From: DASYQD01 sp963837455
GTDB taxonomy: Bacteria; Acidobacteriota; Thermoanaerobaculia; Multivoradales; JAIOJS01
Length of the DNA stretch: 64,000 nucleotides
Direction of reading: 5' to 3'
NCBI GenBank assembly: GCA_963837455.1
Contig: CAWINM010000005.1
Location: 8,855-72,854 of the forward strand
In this document: positions 46,701-55,570 of the stretch, piece after piece
Layout of the letters: every line of letters begins with the position of its first letter
How positions within the stretch are numbered: position 1 is the first letter of the stretch
Program-made: the position numbers and the translations under genes
The notes under the pieces: generated by a model
Seen by the model: only the letters and a program-made list of their open reading frames with translations
Told to the model about the DNA's origin: nothing
Database searches by the model: none

Positions 46701-47358
46701 TCGCTTTGGCGCGCCAGTAGCTGTTGAAATCCTCTTCGGAGGCGAAGGCGCCGCGCTCGGTGCGCAGATCCTCGACCCGATGCACGGCTGCGATGTAGCA
46801 GCGTGTGCCACTCGACGCCTTCCTGGTCGCGACCCGCCACTTCTCCACCACCAGCAGCTCAATGTCTCGCGCCGTGGCGCCGCTGTAGCTGTAGAGGGCG
46901 ATCAACGCCAGGTGGGCCGTATAGCTGCCGTACGGCATCATGATGTTGCCCACCTTCTCCTCCGGGTGCCGGAAATACTCGGCATCGTAGGTGCCGATGG
47001 TGATCGCCGACTCCGTCTTGGTGCCGTCACTGGTTCGGCGGGCGCACTTGACGTCGAGACCGAAGCGATTGGGGAAGATGACCGGACCGTTGAAGGTGAT
47101 GTCGGGATAGACGCGGTCGCTCGAGGCCGGGATCCAGCGGAGGTTGGGCACCTGCAGGAGGCGCCGCGAGAGGTACTCGTTGATCGACACTTCCAGGACC
47201 TTGCCGACCACCGCGGCCTCTCGCGGCAGCGGGCGAATCGTGCCGTCCTTGAGATACAGACCTTCGACGTCGAACCGGTACCCTTTGACCAGCTCGCGCA
47301 TGAGAGCCTTGAAACTCTCAGTGGCATTTGACGGATCGAAAGTGGTCTTCAGACGCAC
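46642..47358 (-). CDS. Type II restriction endonuclease (PD-(D/E)XK)
   Basis: A 238-residue nuclease, convergent with the methyltransferase. RVYPDITFNG followed 16 residues later by GLDVKCARR gives the PD..DxK active site. The layout is like the EcoRV group of enzymes, though the recognition site cannot be read from sequence. GTG 47358 is chosen because VRLKTTFDPSNATESFKAL begins the structured protein; the frame upstream is non-coding module sequence. With vsr, dcm and the XRE gene it makes a complete restriction-modification cargo. Confidence 0.8.
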   Translation of the reverse strand: MRLKTTFDPSNATESFKALMRELVKGYRFDVEGLYLKDGTIRPLPREAAVVGKVLEVSINEYLSRRLLQVPNLRWIPASSDRVYPDITFNGPVIFPNRFGLDVKCARRTSDGTKTESAITIGTYDAEYFRHPEEKVGNIMMPYGSYTAHLALIALYSYSGATARDIELLVVEKWRVATRKASSGTRCYIAAVHRVEDLRTERGAFASEEDFNSYWRAKAIKPEKEAKWRTKRGAGETS

Positions 47359-47432
47359 AGCGCTCCTCGCACAGCTGGGTGCGAGGACTATAGCCCGCGG
47401 CCCTCCAGGGATAACGACAGGACCCCCGCCCA

Positions 47433-47449
47433 CGGCCCACACCGGGCCG
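47433..47449. terminator. H1-type hairpin at the end of unit C
   Basis: CGGCCC/GGGCCG stem with loop ACACC, embedded in CCGCCCACGGCCCACACCG, matching the hairpins behind units A and D at most positions. It lies 75 nt upstream of the restriction gene start, so it marks the unit edge and does not terminate that gene. Confidence 0.55.
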
Positions 47450-47526
47450 AGGTGCTGCGCGACGACAGGGGTAAGCGCAGCGCCGGCCCAGCCCCCCACC
47501 CGCGCCTGCGAGCAGCAGTGCCTTCG

Positions 47527-47713
47527 ATGCCTGGCGCCGAATGCTCCGCTGCAGCGGACGCCACCCGAGCGTTCTCGCCAGCGCATCGTGCGCTCTGGCG
47601 TCGACCATCAGCGACCCCGCTCACCACCTCAGCCGGGTGGCGCCGCTGCAGCCTCTGCGGCCAATCGGCGACAGGCGCGATGGTCTCCTACGAGCGCTCG
47701 AGGCTTCGACGAG
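47527..47713 (-). repeat. Repeat R, minus-oriented copy in N3, cut by IS21 remnant
   Basis: CGATGCCTGGCGCCGAATGC, CTGCAGCGGACGCCACCCGA, GCCGGGTGGCGCCGCTGCAG and CAATCGGCGACAGGCGCGAT follow the order of the copies at 21205 and 31438. It stops at TTCGACGAG where an IS21 end begins. Confidence 0.7.
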
Positions 47714-48059
47714 TGCGTATTCCGGCGAAGGCGACCACGTATTCCGACGAAGGCGACCACCGGTCGGAGCGAAGCGACGGGCGGGGGCTCGTGGTTAGCT
47801 GAAGTGGTCGTCTTGGGGGTCTGAGGCCTCCTTTTCTTCGAGGGAGTGTACTGCCAGCCGCCGGGGCTGCGGAGCTGTGGGAATCGCCGGGTGGGGGTCG
47901 TGGGGGTGGGCGATTTCCAAGCGGCTGTGGACGGGTGCCCGGCCGGAGGCCGGGGGCGGCTGGGACCTGCGGGCGTCGTCTTCGACGTCCGCAGGGGTCC
48001 ACAGTCGCGTCAGATCCGCAGCCCATCTGGATCCGGTAATCGGAGCGCAGCGACGCTCA
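47714..48059 (-). mobile_element. Inverted remnant of the IS21-A right end
   Basis: Reverse complement of 26955-27300: it starts with the IS end TGCGTATTCCGGCG and stops at GCGACGCTCA. It lacks istB and istA. The next base (48060) is the end of a different IS21-family element, so that insertion or a deletion beside it removed the rest. Confidence 0.88.
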
Positions 48060-48061
48060 TG

Positions 48062-48415
48062 TTAGCGGCGGTCAGGAAGCGCGCGATTCTGGCGGTCTGA
48101 GCGCGCGCTGGGTGGTGTGAGCGCGGCGTAGCGGCGGGCGATGTAGTCGACGTAGGTGGGGTCGAGCTCGTCGGGGGCGAGTTGGTCGAGGACGCGGCGG
48201 TAGTAGGCAAGAGAGCGGACCGGGCCGCACGAGGGAGCGGCAGCGAGACGGCGGAGGGTGGCCAGGCGCACGGCGTGGCGGAGATCGGCGAGGTCGACGC
48301 CACGGGCGAAGAGATCCTGGGCCGCCGCCCAGTCGTCGCGCGATGCGCGCGGCGGTGCTCCCGGCTGCGCGAGGTAGAGGCGAATGACGGCGGCGAGGTA
48401 GTGGCGGCGGCTCAT
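48062..48415 (-). CDS. Third gene of IS21-B, unknown function
   Basis: A 117-residue basic helical protein (MSRRHYLAAVIRLYLAQPGA, VDLADLRHAVRLATLRR, LDPTYVDYIARRYAAL). Its ATG overlaps the istB stop (ATGA) and its stop lies 2 nt inside the element end. Classical IS21 has only istA and istB, so this is a passenger or accessory transposition protein. Not recognised further. Confidence 0.65.
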   Translation of the reverse strand: MSRRHYLAAVIRLYLAQPGAPPRASRDDWAAAQDLFARGVDLADLRHAVRLATLRRLAAAPSCGPVRSLAYYRRVLDQLAPDELDPTYVDYIARRYAALTPPSARSDRQNRALPDRR

Positions 48416-49161
48416 GACTTGCGCCTGCGCGCGGCGCGCTCTTGGGCGCGGTGTCGGGCGGCCTCCTTCTGCTCCTTGTTGCGGTACGACTCGCCCTCGA
48501 TGGTGACGATCTCGCTCTTGTGGACCAGACGGTCGACGAGGGTGACCACCGAGGTGGCGTTGGGGAAGACCTCGCTCCACTCCTGGAAGCGCTTGTTGGT
48601 GGTGATGAGGATGGGCCGCTGTAGGTAACGGCGGGAGACGATCTCGAAGAGCAGGTCGGCGAGGCGAGAGTCGTAGGCCAGGTAGCCCACCTCGTCGATG
48701 GCGAGTAAGTGCGGGCGACAGAAGAGGGCGAGCTTGCGCTGCAACGAGCTGGAAGTGGTCTGGTCGGCGAGGGTGTTGAGCAGCTCGGAGGCGGTCAAGA
48801 AGCGCACGGTGACGCCGGCGAGCACGGCCTGATGGGCGAGGTTCTTGGCGATCAGAGTCTTGCCCAGGCCGTTGGTGCCGACGAGCACGACGTTGGTGGC
48901 CGCGCGCAGCCAGTCGAGCGAGAAGAGGTCCTCGATCTGCGTGCGATCGATCTTCTTCGGCCAGCTCCAGTCGAAGTCGGCGAGGGGCTTGAAGGCGCCC
49001 AGGCGGGCGCGTCTGAGGCGACGCTCGAGCCCGCGGCGAGCGCGCTCCTCGTGCTCCCAGGCGAGCAGCTGGGTGAGCCAAGGCTCATGCTGGACTTCCT
49101 GCCAGTGGGACAGCAGCCCATGCAGCTTGAGGTCGCGGGCTTGGCGTTCGAGGTCGCTCAC
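48412..49161 (-). CDS. istB: IS21-B helper ATPase IstB
   Basis: AAA+ protein of 249 residues: VLVGTNGLGKTLIAKNLAHQ (Walker A), LLAIDEVGYLAYD (Walker B), ILITTNKRFQEWSEVF (sensor 1), then a basic tail. Only distantly similar to the IS21-A protein. ATG lies inside the istA end (4-nt overlap), as usual for coupled istAB. Confidence 0.92.
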   Translation of the reverse strand: MSDLERQARDLKLHGLLSHWQEVQHEPWLTQLLAWEHEERARRGLERRLRRARLGAFKPLADFDWSWPKKIDRTQIEDLFSLDWLRAATNVVLVGTNGLGKTLIAKNLAHQAVLAGVTVRFLTASELLNTLADQTTSSSLQRKLALFCRPHLLAIDEVGYLAYDSRLADLLFEIVSRRYLQRPILITTNKRFQEWSEVFPNATSVVTLVDRLVHKSEIVTIEGESYRNKEQKEAARHRAQERAARRRKS

Positions 49162-50645
49162 GTCTCATCCTCCGGGTCGTAGTCGGCGAGAGGGTGCGGG
49201 TTGACGACGAGATCGCGCACGCGCGGATCGTCGGGGAGCGCCACGGGCAGCGGCGGCGGCTGCCCACGCTGGGCCCGCCGGCGGTCGAGGACGAGCCGCA
49301 CGGTGTCGGGGTGCGGCGAGCCGGCGGCGAGCGCCTCGGTGATGGCGACGGTCAGCTCGTCGCGGCCGTGCTCGTCGAGCAGCCGCAGCAGCGCAGCGAC
49401 GGCGGACGCAAGGTGATGCTGGCGCTTGGCGAGAGCCACCAGCAGCGGCTGGGCGGCAGGGACGGTGCGCAGCAGGCGGTCCTGGCCGCGATGTAGGCGT
49501 GCTCTCTTCTTGGCGCGGCGCAGCTCGGCGAGGTGTTCCTCGGTCTCGATCAGCTGCCCCTTGTCCCAGCAGCGGCGGTGGCTGGCGATCTCGACTTCCC
49601 GATCGAAGATGCGGACGGTTTGCAGATCCGCCAGCACGGTGAGGGTGCGGTCGATGCGGTCGTGCGGGATCGAGTAGCGATTGGCGTCGAAGGCGATGTA
49701 CAGAGTGCGGCGAGCGGTGACGACGACCGTCTCGTGGCACGCAAACGGCGACGGTGGCAGCGGCAAGAGCAGTGGCTGCTCCTCCCGGAAGGCCTGCTCG
49801 ACGATGCGCCGACGGTCCTGCGGCCAGCCTCGGTAGCCAGCCACTTCCTGACACCAGCGGCGGGCCTCTGCATTGAGGGCGTCGAGGGAGAGGTGAGCGC
49901 GCAGCGGAAAGAAGGCGCTCCTCAGGTACCGGATCGAGCGCTCGACCCTTCCCTTCTCGTTGCCGCGCCCGGGCGCCACCGGCCGCGGCTCGTAGCCGTA
50001 GGCATCGGCGAGCTCGAGCAGACGGGGATGGAAGCGGATGCCGAGGTCGACGCGCTCGAGCACCGCGCTCTTGAGATTGTCGTAGAGCAGGACCCTGGCG
50101 CAGCCGCCAAATGCGGTGAAGGCTTCGACGTGGCCGGCGAGGAAGCTCGGCAGCCGTGCGTCGTAGAAGAAGCGCACGAAGAGATGCCGCGAGTAGGACA
50201 GCACCATGACGAAGGCGAAGAGGCGCCGCACGCCACCCACCACCTGCCGAGCGCCGAAGTCGGCCCAGTCCACCTGCGCCTGCTCGCCCGGCAGGGTGCG
50301 CAGCTCGAAGAATGCCTCGGGCGCCTTGCGCGGCCGCAGGCCCAGCTCGGCGAGGCGGTGGCGGAAGTGGTCGGCGCCACCCGCGTAGCCTCGCCGGCGG
50401 GCCATCTCGTAGAGCTGAGAAGCCGGCAGCGTCGGGAAGCGGCCGAGCTGCTCGCGCAGCCAGGGCACGAAGCCGTCGAGCATCGAAGGACGGCGCCCCT
50501 CATCGCCGTCGGCCTGCTCGGCGCGGCCCAGCACACGCCGCACCGTGCTGTGGTGCACCTCGAGCTGGCGGGCGATCCTTCCCGTCGGCCAGCCCTCCGT
50601 GGTGGCCAACCGCCGGATCTCTGTCACCAACCGCGGCGGAATCAT
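49158..50645 (-). CDS. istA: IS21-B transposase IstA
   Basis: A 495-residue DDE transposase. HTH (WPTGRIARQLEVHHSTVRRV), rve core QAQVDWADFGARQV (Asp), VLLYDNLKSAVLE (Asp), GNEKGRVERSIRYLR (Glu), and a C-terminal domain typical of the Mu-like IS21 subgroup with large N-terminal region. Intact. Differs strongly from the IS21-A enzyme, so two IS21 lineages have inserted here. Confidence 0.93.
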   Translation of the reverse strand: MIPPRLVTEIRRLATTEGWPTGRIARQLEVHHSTVRRVLGRAEQADGDEGRRPSMLDGFVPWLREQLGRFPTLPASQLYEMARRRGYAGGADHFRHRLAELGLRPRKAPEAFFELRTLPGEQAQVDWADFGARQVVGGVRRLFAFVMVLSYSRHLFVRFFYDARLPSFLAGHVEAFTAFGGCARVLLYDNLKSAVLERVDLGIRFHPRLLELADAYGYEPRPVAPGRGNEKGRVERSIRYLRSAFFPLRAHLSLDALNAEARRWCQEVAGYRGWPQDRRRIVEQAFREEQPLLLPLPPSPFACHETVVVTARRTLYIAFDANRYSIPHDRIDRTLTVLADLQTVRIFDREVEIASHRRCWDKGQLIETEEHLAELRRAKKRARLHRGQDRLLRTVPAAQPLLVALAKRQHHLASAVAALLRLLDEHGRDELTVAITEALAAGSPHPDTVRLVLDRRRAQRGQPPPLPVALPDDPRVRDLVVNPHPLADYDPEDET

Positions 50646-51059
50646 GCCGCCACCGCCGTGAGCGCGGCCGGCGACAGCGCAGAAAGTCGTGCCGCAACAC
50701 CGGCCCGCACGGCTGGCGGCAGAAGGTGCAGCTCAGCGAGGCTCCCGAAGGGATCGGCGCTGCGGTGGCGGATGGTGTGGTCAGTTGGCTCTCGCATGCT
50801 GCCACGCTGCCAGAGCGCGCATCCTGCGGGCTACCCTGATGCGTCACTTTCTGCGCCTCGCCGGCTCGGCGGCGGCGGTAGGCGGCCTGCCGCTGCGAGT
50901 GCATCAGCCGGCCGCGAAAGCTGCGCTGATAGCGCCGGCCCGCCTCGCGCCGACTGCGCTGACGCGCCGCCTGGCTACAGCGCCGCGAGCAGTACCGCTG
51001 CCCTCGATCGCACCACGAGCAGACGTAGGCGGCGCGGTGGCAGCCATCACAAAGCAGGC
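50500..51059 (-). CDS. Cys-rich passenger reading frame upstream of istA (start unclear)
   Basis: In one frame reads CRRLLCDGCHRAAYVCSWCD then RGQRYCSRRCSQAARQRSRR, YQRSFRGRLMHSQRQAAYRR, QKVTHQGSPQ and finally LSCTFCRQPCGPVLRHDFLR. This pattern of CxxC knuckles followed by an Arg-rich helix and VTHQG is one I recall next to IS21-like transposases. No ATG, GTG or TTG precedes the cysteines in frame (first ATG is 50904), and the end overlaps istA, so start and stop may be shifted by an indel. Confidence 0.5.
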
Positions 51060-51334
51060 GCCGACAATCCAGTCGCAGGGCCGGTGCTCCCGGGCCTGGA
51101 CTCCGACCTCCAATGCGGCGATGATGGCCGCGCCGGGAGCATCAGCTCCAGGCTCTGAAGCGGGGGACGGGTCTGCCAAGACGTGTACCGTCCCCCGCGC
51201 CCTTTTCGGGCGCCCCCATTCTCCCCGACACCGCGCCGACCCGGAGGGCGCGCTGCGCGCGCCACGATGATGCTGGCAAGACCCAGCGCGCGCTCAAACC
51301 GCCAGAATCACGCGCTTCTCAACCGCCGGCGACA

Positions 51335-52378
51335 GCAAGTAACTACACCTACGCTGAGGCGACCTGGACGCAGAGCCTCCCGGATTGGATCGGCGCCCAC
51401 GTGCGCGCGTTCGAATTCAGTGGCGGTGTGCCCGAGATCGTCGTCCCGGATAACACGCGCACCGGGGTCAAGAGACCCTGTCGCTACGAGCCCGAGCTCA
51501 ATCCCACGTACCGGGATCTGGCCACGCACTACGGCGTGGCGGTGATCCCGGCCCGCGTGCGGCGGCCACGAGACAAGGCCAAAGTCGAAGTGGGCGTGCA
51601 GGTCGTCCAGCGCTGGATTCTGGCGCGGCTGCGCCACCGGACCTTCTTCTCGCTCGCCGAGCTCAACCGCGCCATCCACGAATTGCTCGCGCGGCTCAAT
51701 GAGCGGTCCTTTCGCAAGATCCCCGGCACACGCCGCTCGCTGTTCGAGAGTCTCGATCGGCCCGCGATGCGCCCCTTGCCGCAAGAGCGCTTCGTCTACG
51801 GGGAGTGGAAGAAGGCGCGCGTCAATGTGGATTACCACGTCGAGGTCGAGCGGCACTACTACAGCGTGCCCTACCAGCTGGTCGGCCAGCAGCTCGACGT
51901 GCGCCTCAGCGCCCAGACAGTGGAGTGTTTCCACGGCGACCAGCGCGTCGCCAGCCACGTGCGCAGCTTCCGTCGCGGGCTGCCCACCACGGTCGCTGCG
52001 CACATGCCGCGGGCGCACCGGGACTACGTGGAGTGGACGCCCGAGCGACTCGTCCGCTGGGCCAAGCAGAGCGGACCCTCTGTCGCCGCTGTGGTCGAAT
52101 CGATCCTCCTCAAGTACGTCCACCCCCAGCAGGGCTTTCGCGCCTGCCTGGGGATTCTCCGCCTGGGTCAACGCTACGGCGGTGAGCGGCTGGAGGCAGC
52201 CTGTCGGCGGGCCCTGAGTATCGGCTCGCCCTCCTATCGCAGCGTGCGGTCGATTCTCGAGCGAGGCCTCGATGCGCAGCTCGACATCGGTGTCGACGTC
52301 GCGACTGCTCACGCTGTCCTGCACGAGAATCTCCGCGGCGCCTCCTACTACGGCGGTGAGGAGGAGAAGCCATGCTGA
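51335..52378 (+). pseudogene. IS21-A istA, second copy, 5' truncated
   Basis: Identical to codons after residue 173 of the complete istA: it begins at SNYTYAEATWTQSLPDWIGA right after the IS21-B end, losing the HTH and the first catalytic Asp, so it cannot transpose by itself. Confidence 0.92.
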
Positions 52379-53130
52379 CGCAGCCCACCTTCGACAAGCT
52401 CGCCGCTCTGCGCCTTCAGGGTATGGCCAAGGCCCTGGCGGAGCAACTCGAGATGACCGACATCGACCAGCTCGACTTCACCGCTCGACTCGGGTTGCTG
52501 GTCGATCGGGAAATGACGGAGCGCGACAACCGCCGACTCCAGTATCACCTCGCCAAAGCGCGTTTCCGCCAAGCGGCCGCGGTCGAAGACATCGATTTCC
52601 GCACTCCTCGCGGACTCGATCGTCAGCTGTTCGCTGCGCTGTGCTCGTGCCAATGGGTCCGCGACCACCAAAACATCCTGATCACCGGCGCCACCGGGCT
52701 CGGCAAGAGCTTCCTCGCCTGCGCGCTGGGTCACAAGGCGTGCCGAGAAGGCTTCACCGCCCTCTACCATCGCTTGCCGCGTCTGCTGCCCGACCTGGCG
52801 ATCGCCAAGGCAGACGGCCGCTACGGCAAGCTCCTCGCGGCTCTGGGCCGTACCGACGTCTTGCTGCTTGACGATTGGGGCGTTCTGGCCCTCAACGACG
52901 GTCATCGCCACGATCTGCTCGAGATCCTCGAGGACCGTTACGACCGCCGTTCCACGATCGTCACCAGTCAGCTTCCCGTCAGCTCCTGGCATGAGGCGAT
53001 CGGCCATCCAACACTCGCCGACGCCATCCTCGATCGACTCGTGCACAACGCCCATCGCGTGACTCTCAAAGGCAAAGAGTCGATCCGCAAGACCAAGGCC
53101 GTCACTCCGCACGCCGAGAGCGGCGAATGA
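52372..53130 (+). CDS. istB: IS21-A istB, second copy
   Basis: Same 252-residue AAA+ helper ATPase as at 26147-26905 with no difference that I noticed (Walker A GATGLGKS, Walker B LLLDDWG). It remains intact behind a truncated istA, so it could still act in trans for the complete element. The 395 nt behind it are the IS right end up to 53525. Confidence 0.93.
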   Translation: MLTQPTFDKLAALRLQGMAKALAEQLEMTDIDQLDFTARLGLLVDREMTERDNRRLQYHLAKARFRQAAAVEDIDFRTPRGLDRQLFAALCSCQWVRDHQNILITGATGLGKSFLACALGHKACREGFTALYHRLPRLLPDLAIAKADGRYGKLLAALGRTDVLLLDDWGVLALNDGHRHDLLEILEDRYDRRSTIVTSQLPVSSWHEAIGHPTLADAILDRLVHNAHRVTLKGKESIRKTKAVTPHAESGE

Positions 53131-53525
53131 ACGCGTGCCGCCAGACCGCCGCCCCGCCCGGCAAGAGACCGACACAGCCTGAGCGTCGCTGCGCTCCGAT
53201 TACCGGATCCAGATGGGCTGCGGATCTGACGCGACTGTGGACCCCTGCGGACGTCGAAGACGACGCCCGCAGGTCCCACCCGCCCCCGGCCTCCGGCCGG
53301 GCACCCGTCCACAGCCGCTTGGAAATCGCCCACCCCCACGACCCCCACCCGGCGATTCCCACAGCTCCGCAGCCCCGGCGGCTGGCAGTACACTCCCTCG
53401 AAGAAAAGGAGGCCTCAGACCCCCAAGACGACCACTTCAGCTAACCACGAGCCCCCGCCCGTCGCTTCGCTCCGACCGGTGGTCGCCTTCGTCGGAATAC
53501 GTGGTCGCCTTCGCCGGAATACGCA

Positions 53526-53797
53526 GCCGCCGCCAGCGCGATGGCAGGCCCGTGCTCGGTAGGAAGGCCATCGCCAGCCAGCACCCCCACGACAAGCCCA
53601 TCCACTGCGATCGCTCACCGGCGCCGCTGGTGCACGCCGCCAGCAGGGAGATCCGCATCATGCTCCGTGTCGCGTACTGGCAGTTCGTCGCCGCCTTCCG
53701 CGAGGCCGCTCACCGCCTGCGCCACGGCGATCGGCTCGTCCGCTTCCCCACCGGAGCCTTCCCACCCCCGCTGCCCTGCCTCGTCCCCACCGGCTGA
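53526..53797 (+). pseudogene. RAYT transposase 3' fragment, second copy
   Basis: Copy of 27301-27572 (REIRIMLRVAYWQF, RFPTGAFPPPLPC). The 5' half of the gene is absent here, which shows that host flank was duplicated together with the IS. Confidence 0.8.
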
Positions 53798-54056
53798 CGC
53801 CCCTCCAGCTGCCTCGCTCTCAGACCAACCACCAACTCGCCGGCGACGCCGGCAACGAAGAGGTCTGTCCGCTCATCGCCGCGGCGGCCGACAATGGCTC
53901 GCTCGGGACCACAGAACCACACTCGGCTGCCGACTGCTCACCATCACCGGACCCAGCCGTGGCCTACCACTACCCATCAGCGACCCACCGCGGCTCTCCG
54001 CTCGCCGTGATTCTCGATCTCTCTCACGAAGAGGGTGGCACCTCTCTTTGGGCGCG

Positions 54057-54450
54057 CTTCTGACCAAACCCACGGCACGCTGGCCGCGGCGAATGCTGCG
54101 GAATGAGAGGACGGTGCGAGAAACCGGCGGTGCGAGAGGAGTGAATGGCGCGAGTCCGAGCGGCCTGGGTGCCGACCTTATTGTCTGAGGGTGGGAGCGC
54201 ACGGGCCCGCCCTGTTCCGTTACCACTCACGCTCGAAACGCCACCAAGGCCCGGCGCGCTGACGAAGTCACCGCCGCTCGCAGGCCACCGACGCGCCTGG
54301 CGCCGAAGGGGGCAAAGTTCAGCGGCAATACCCGGCCACCGACGAGGAGCGGAGACCCCGAACGCTCGACGCCAGACGCGATGACACCGAGGGTGGAAAC
54401 GCTCGGGTGTTGTCCGCTGCAACGACGATTCGGCGCCAGGCTTCGAAGTC
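54057..54450 (+). repeat. Repeat R, plus-oriented copy 1 in module N4
   Basis: Blocks in order: GACCAAACCCACGGCACGCT, GCGGCCTGGGTGCCGACC, CACCAAGGCCCGGCGCGCTG, GCGCCTGGCGCCGAAGG, GGGTGTTGTCCGCTGCAACG. The two palindrome arms (GCCTGGCGCC and GGCGCCAGGC) lie at about 54297 and 54431. The R tail with ACACGCCGGGCCGC follows to 54545. Confidence 0.72.
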
Positions 54451-54659
54451 ACCGACGCCTGCAGGCCACACGCCGGGCCGCTGCTCGGCGACCACCAGCG
54501 TTCAGCGAAGAAGCAGGGCGGGCCGGTGCGCCGGGCGGGATCCGTCCTCTTCCTGCTTCAGACGGAAAGCGAGTCTCGAAACTCGCAGCCGCTCGCTCAA
54601 AGCCCGCTCAAATCGAGCCCACCGGACTCTCTGACTGGTGCATGGCACCTTCTCGGGCC

Positions 54660-55089
54660 GGCGCTCCGAGGTGACGTCGCGTTGCGGGCGAGGGGGAGCG
54701 GATGGGCTCCCGAGATCGGATTCCCTCCCCGAGCAGAGCTTCGGATCCTGAGCCCGCTCCGTCTCCCTCGCCCACAAAACACTCGCACCGCCGCGCGCAG
54801 CGGCCGTCAAGGCCGCTGGCGCGGCAAAGCCGCGCCAGTGCCGGAGCCTCGCGCAGCGAGGCGGAGGGCAGCCTTGACGGCCGCGAGCACGGCGGTAGCC
54901 TCGACCTGGCGAGGGCGACTGCGCACACCGCCTCCGACCCCCACTCCGCTCGGTGCTCACCACTGCGGCAGCGGCGCGGCCCCGGTCGGCCGGGGACGCG
55001 GCGCGGGCGAGACGCTCCGATCTCCCCGCGCCGGCGTCGCTGCGAGCACGGTGACGCCTCTGGCGGCGCCGTGCGCTGCAAGGCGCCGG
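54660..55089. ncRNA. Structured non-coding segment S, copy in N4 (core 54806-54878)
   Basis: Outer stem GTCAAGGC/GCCTTGAC, inner hairpin CGCTGGCGCGGC-AAA-GCCGCGCCAGTG, second hairpin GCCTCGC-GCA-GCGAGGC. Compared with the N2 and N5 copies, bases change in pairs (for example outer pairs G-C to C-G). Flanks align with 31930-32400. No protein frame is shared between copies. Confidence 0.6.
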
Positions 55090-55545
55090 CGCTTCTGACG
55101 AAACCCGCGGCACGCAGGTCGCGTCACGACGCCACCGAGTAGAGGGCCTTACCGAGTGGAGCGGCCTGGGTGCCGACCTTGTCTCTGAGGGTGGGAAGCG
55201 CACGGGCTCGCCCGCTCCGCTCACACCGACGCTGGAGGCGGCACCAAGGCCCGGCACGTTGGCGAGGTCACCGACGCCGGCAGGCCACCGGTGCGCCTGG
55301 CGCCGAATAGGGCAAAGTTCAGCGGCGACACCCGGCCACCGATGAAGAGCGGAGTCACTGACGATCGACGCCAGACCAGAGGATGGTGGAGAGGGAAACG
55401 CCCGGGTGGCGTCCGCTGCAACGACTATTCGGCGCCAGGCATCGAAGCCACTGTCGCTCGCACACCACACGTCGGGCCGCGCACCGACGACCACAGCGTT
55501 CAGCGATGAGACTGGGCGGGCCGGTGCGCAGGGTGGGCTCTAACT
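55090..55545 (+). repeat. Repeat R, plus-oriented copy 2 in module N4
   Basis: GACGAAACCCGCGGCACGC, GGCCTGGGTGCCGACCTTGT, CACCAAGGCCCGGCACGTTG, then the palindrome GCGCCTGGCGCCGAATAGGG to GTCCGCTGCAACGACTATTC and GGCGCCAGGC (55289-55450). Arms of about 40 nt pair with a few bulges. The tail ends 26 nt before the immunity gene stop. Confidence 0.75.
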
Positions 55546-55570
55546 GTGTACCAAGAACGCTGGAGCCCAG

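Larger units (their letters stand above)
48060..51334 (-). mobile_element. Second IS21-family element (IS21-B) with passenger genes
   Basis: Both ends match as imperfect inverted repeats of about 53 nt: left TGTTAGCGGCGGTC...GATTCTGGCGGTCTGAGC, right (inverse) TGTCGCCGGCGGTT...GATTCTGGCGGTTTGAGC. The 3275-bp element carries istA, istB, a third gene overlapping istB and a Cys-rich reading frame upstream. Left flank is inverted IS21-A, right flank is direct IS21-A, and no target duplication joins them (GACGCTCA against GCAAGTAA), so the present junctions arose by rearrangement. Confidence 0.88.
51335..54052 (+). repeat. 2.7-kb direct repeat, second copy
   Basis: Matches 25110-27827 including DNA outside the IS21-A right end (53525). 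Sequence departs after CTCTCTTTGGG at 54052, where module N4 begins. See the first copy for details. Confidence 0.9.

Noticed and set aside
21205..55545. Repeat R as integron attC sites
   Set aside because: It is palindromic with bulges and includes CAGCGGAC/GTCCGCTG arms like attC, but I find no paired RYYYAAC/GTTRRRY ends, no integron integrase, and cargo genes point both ways.
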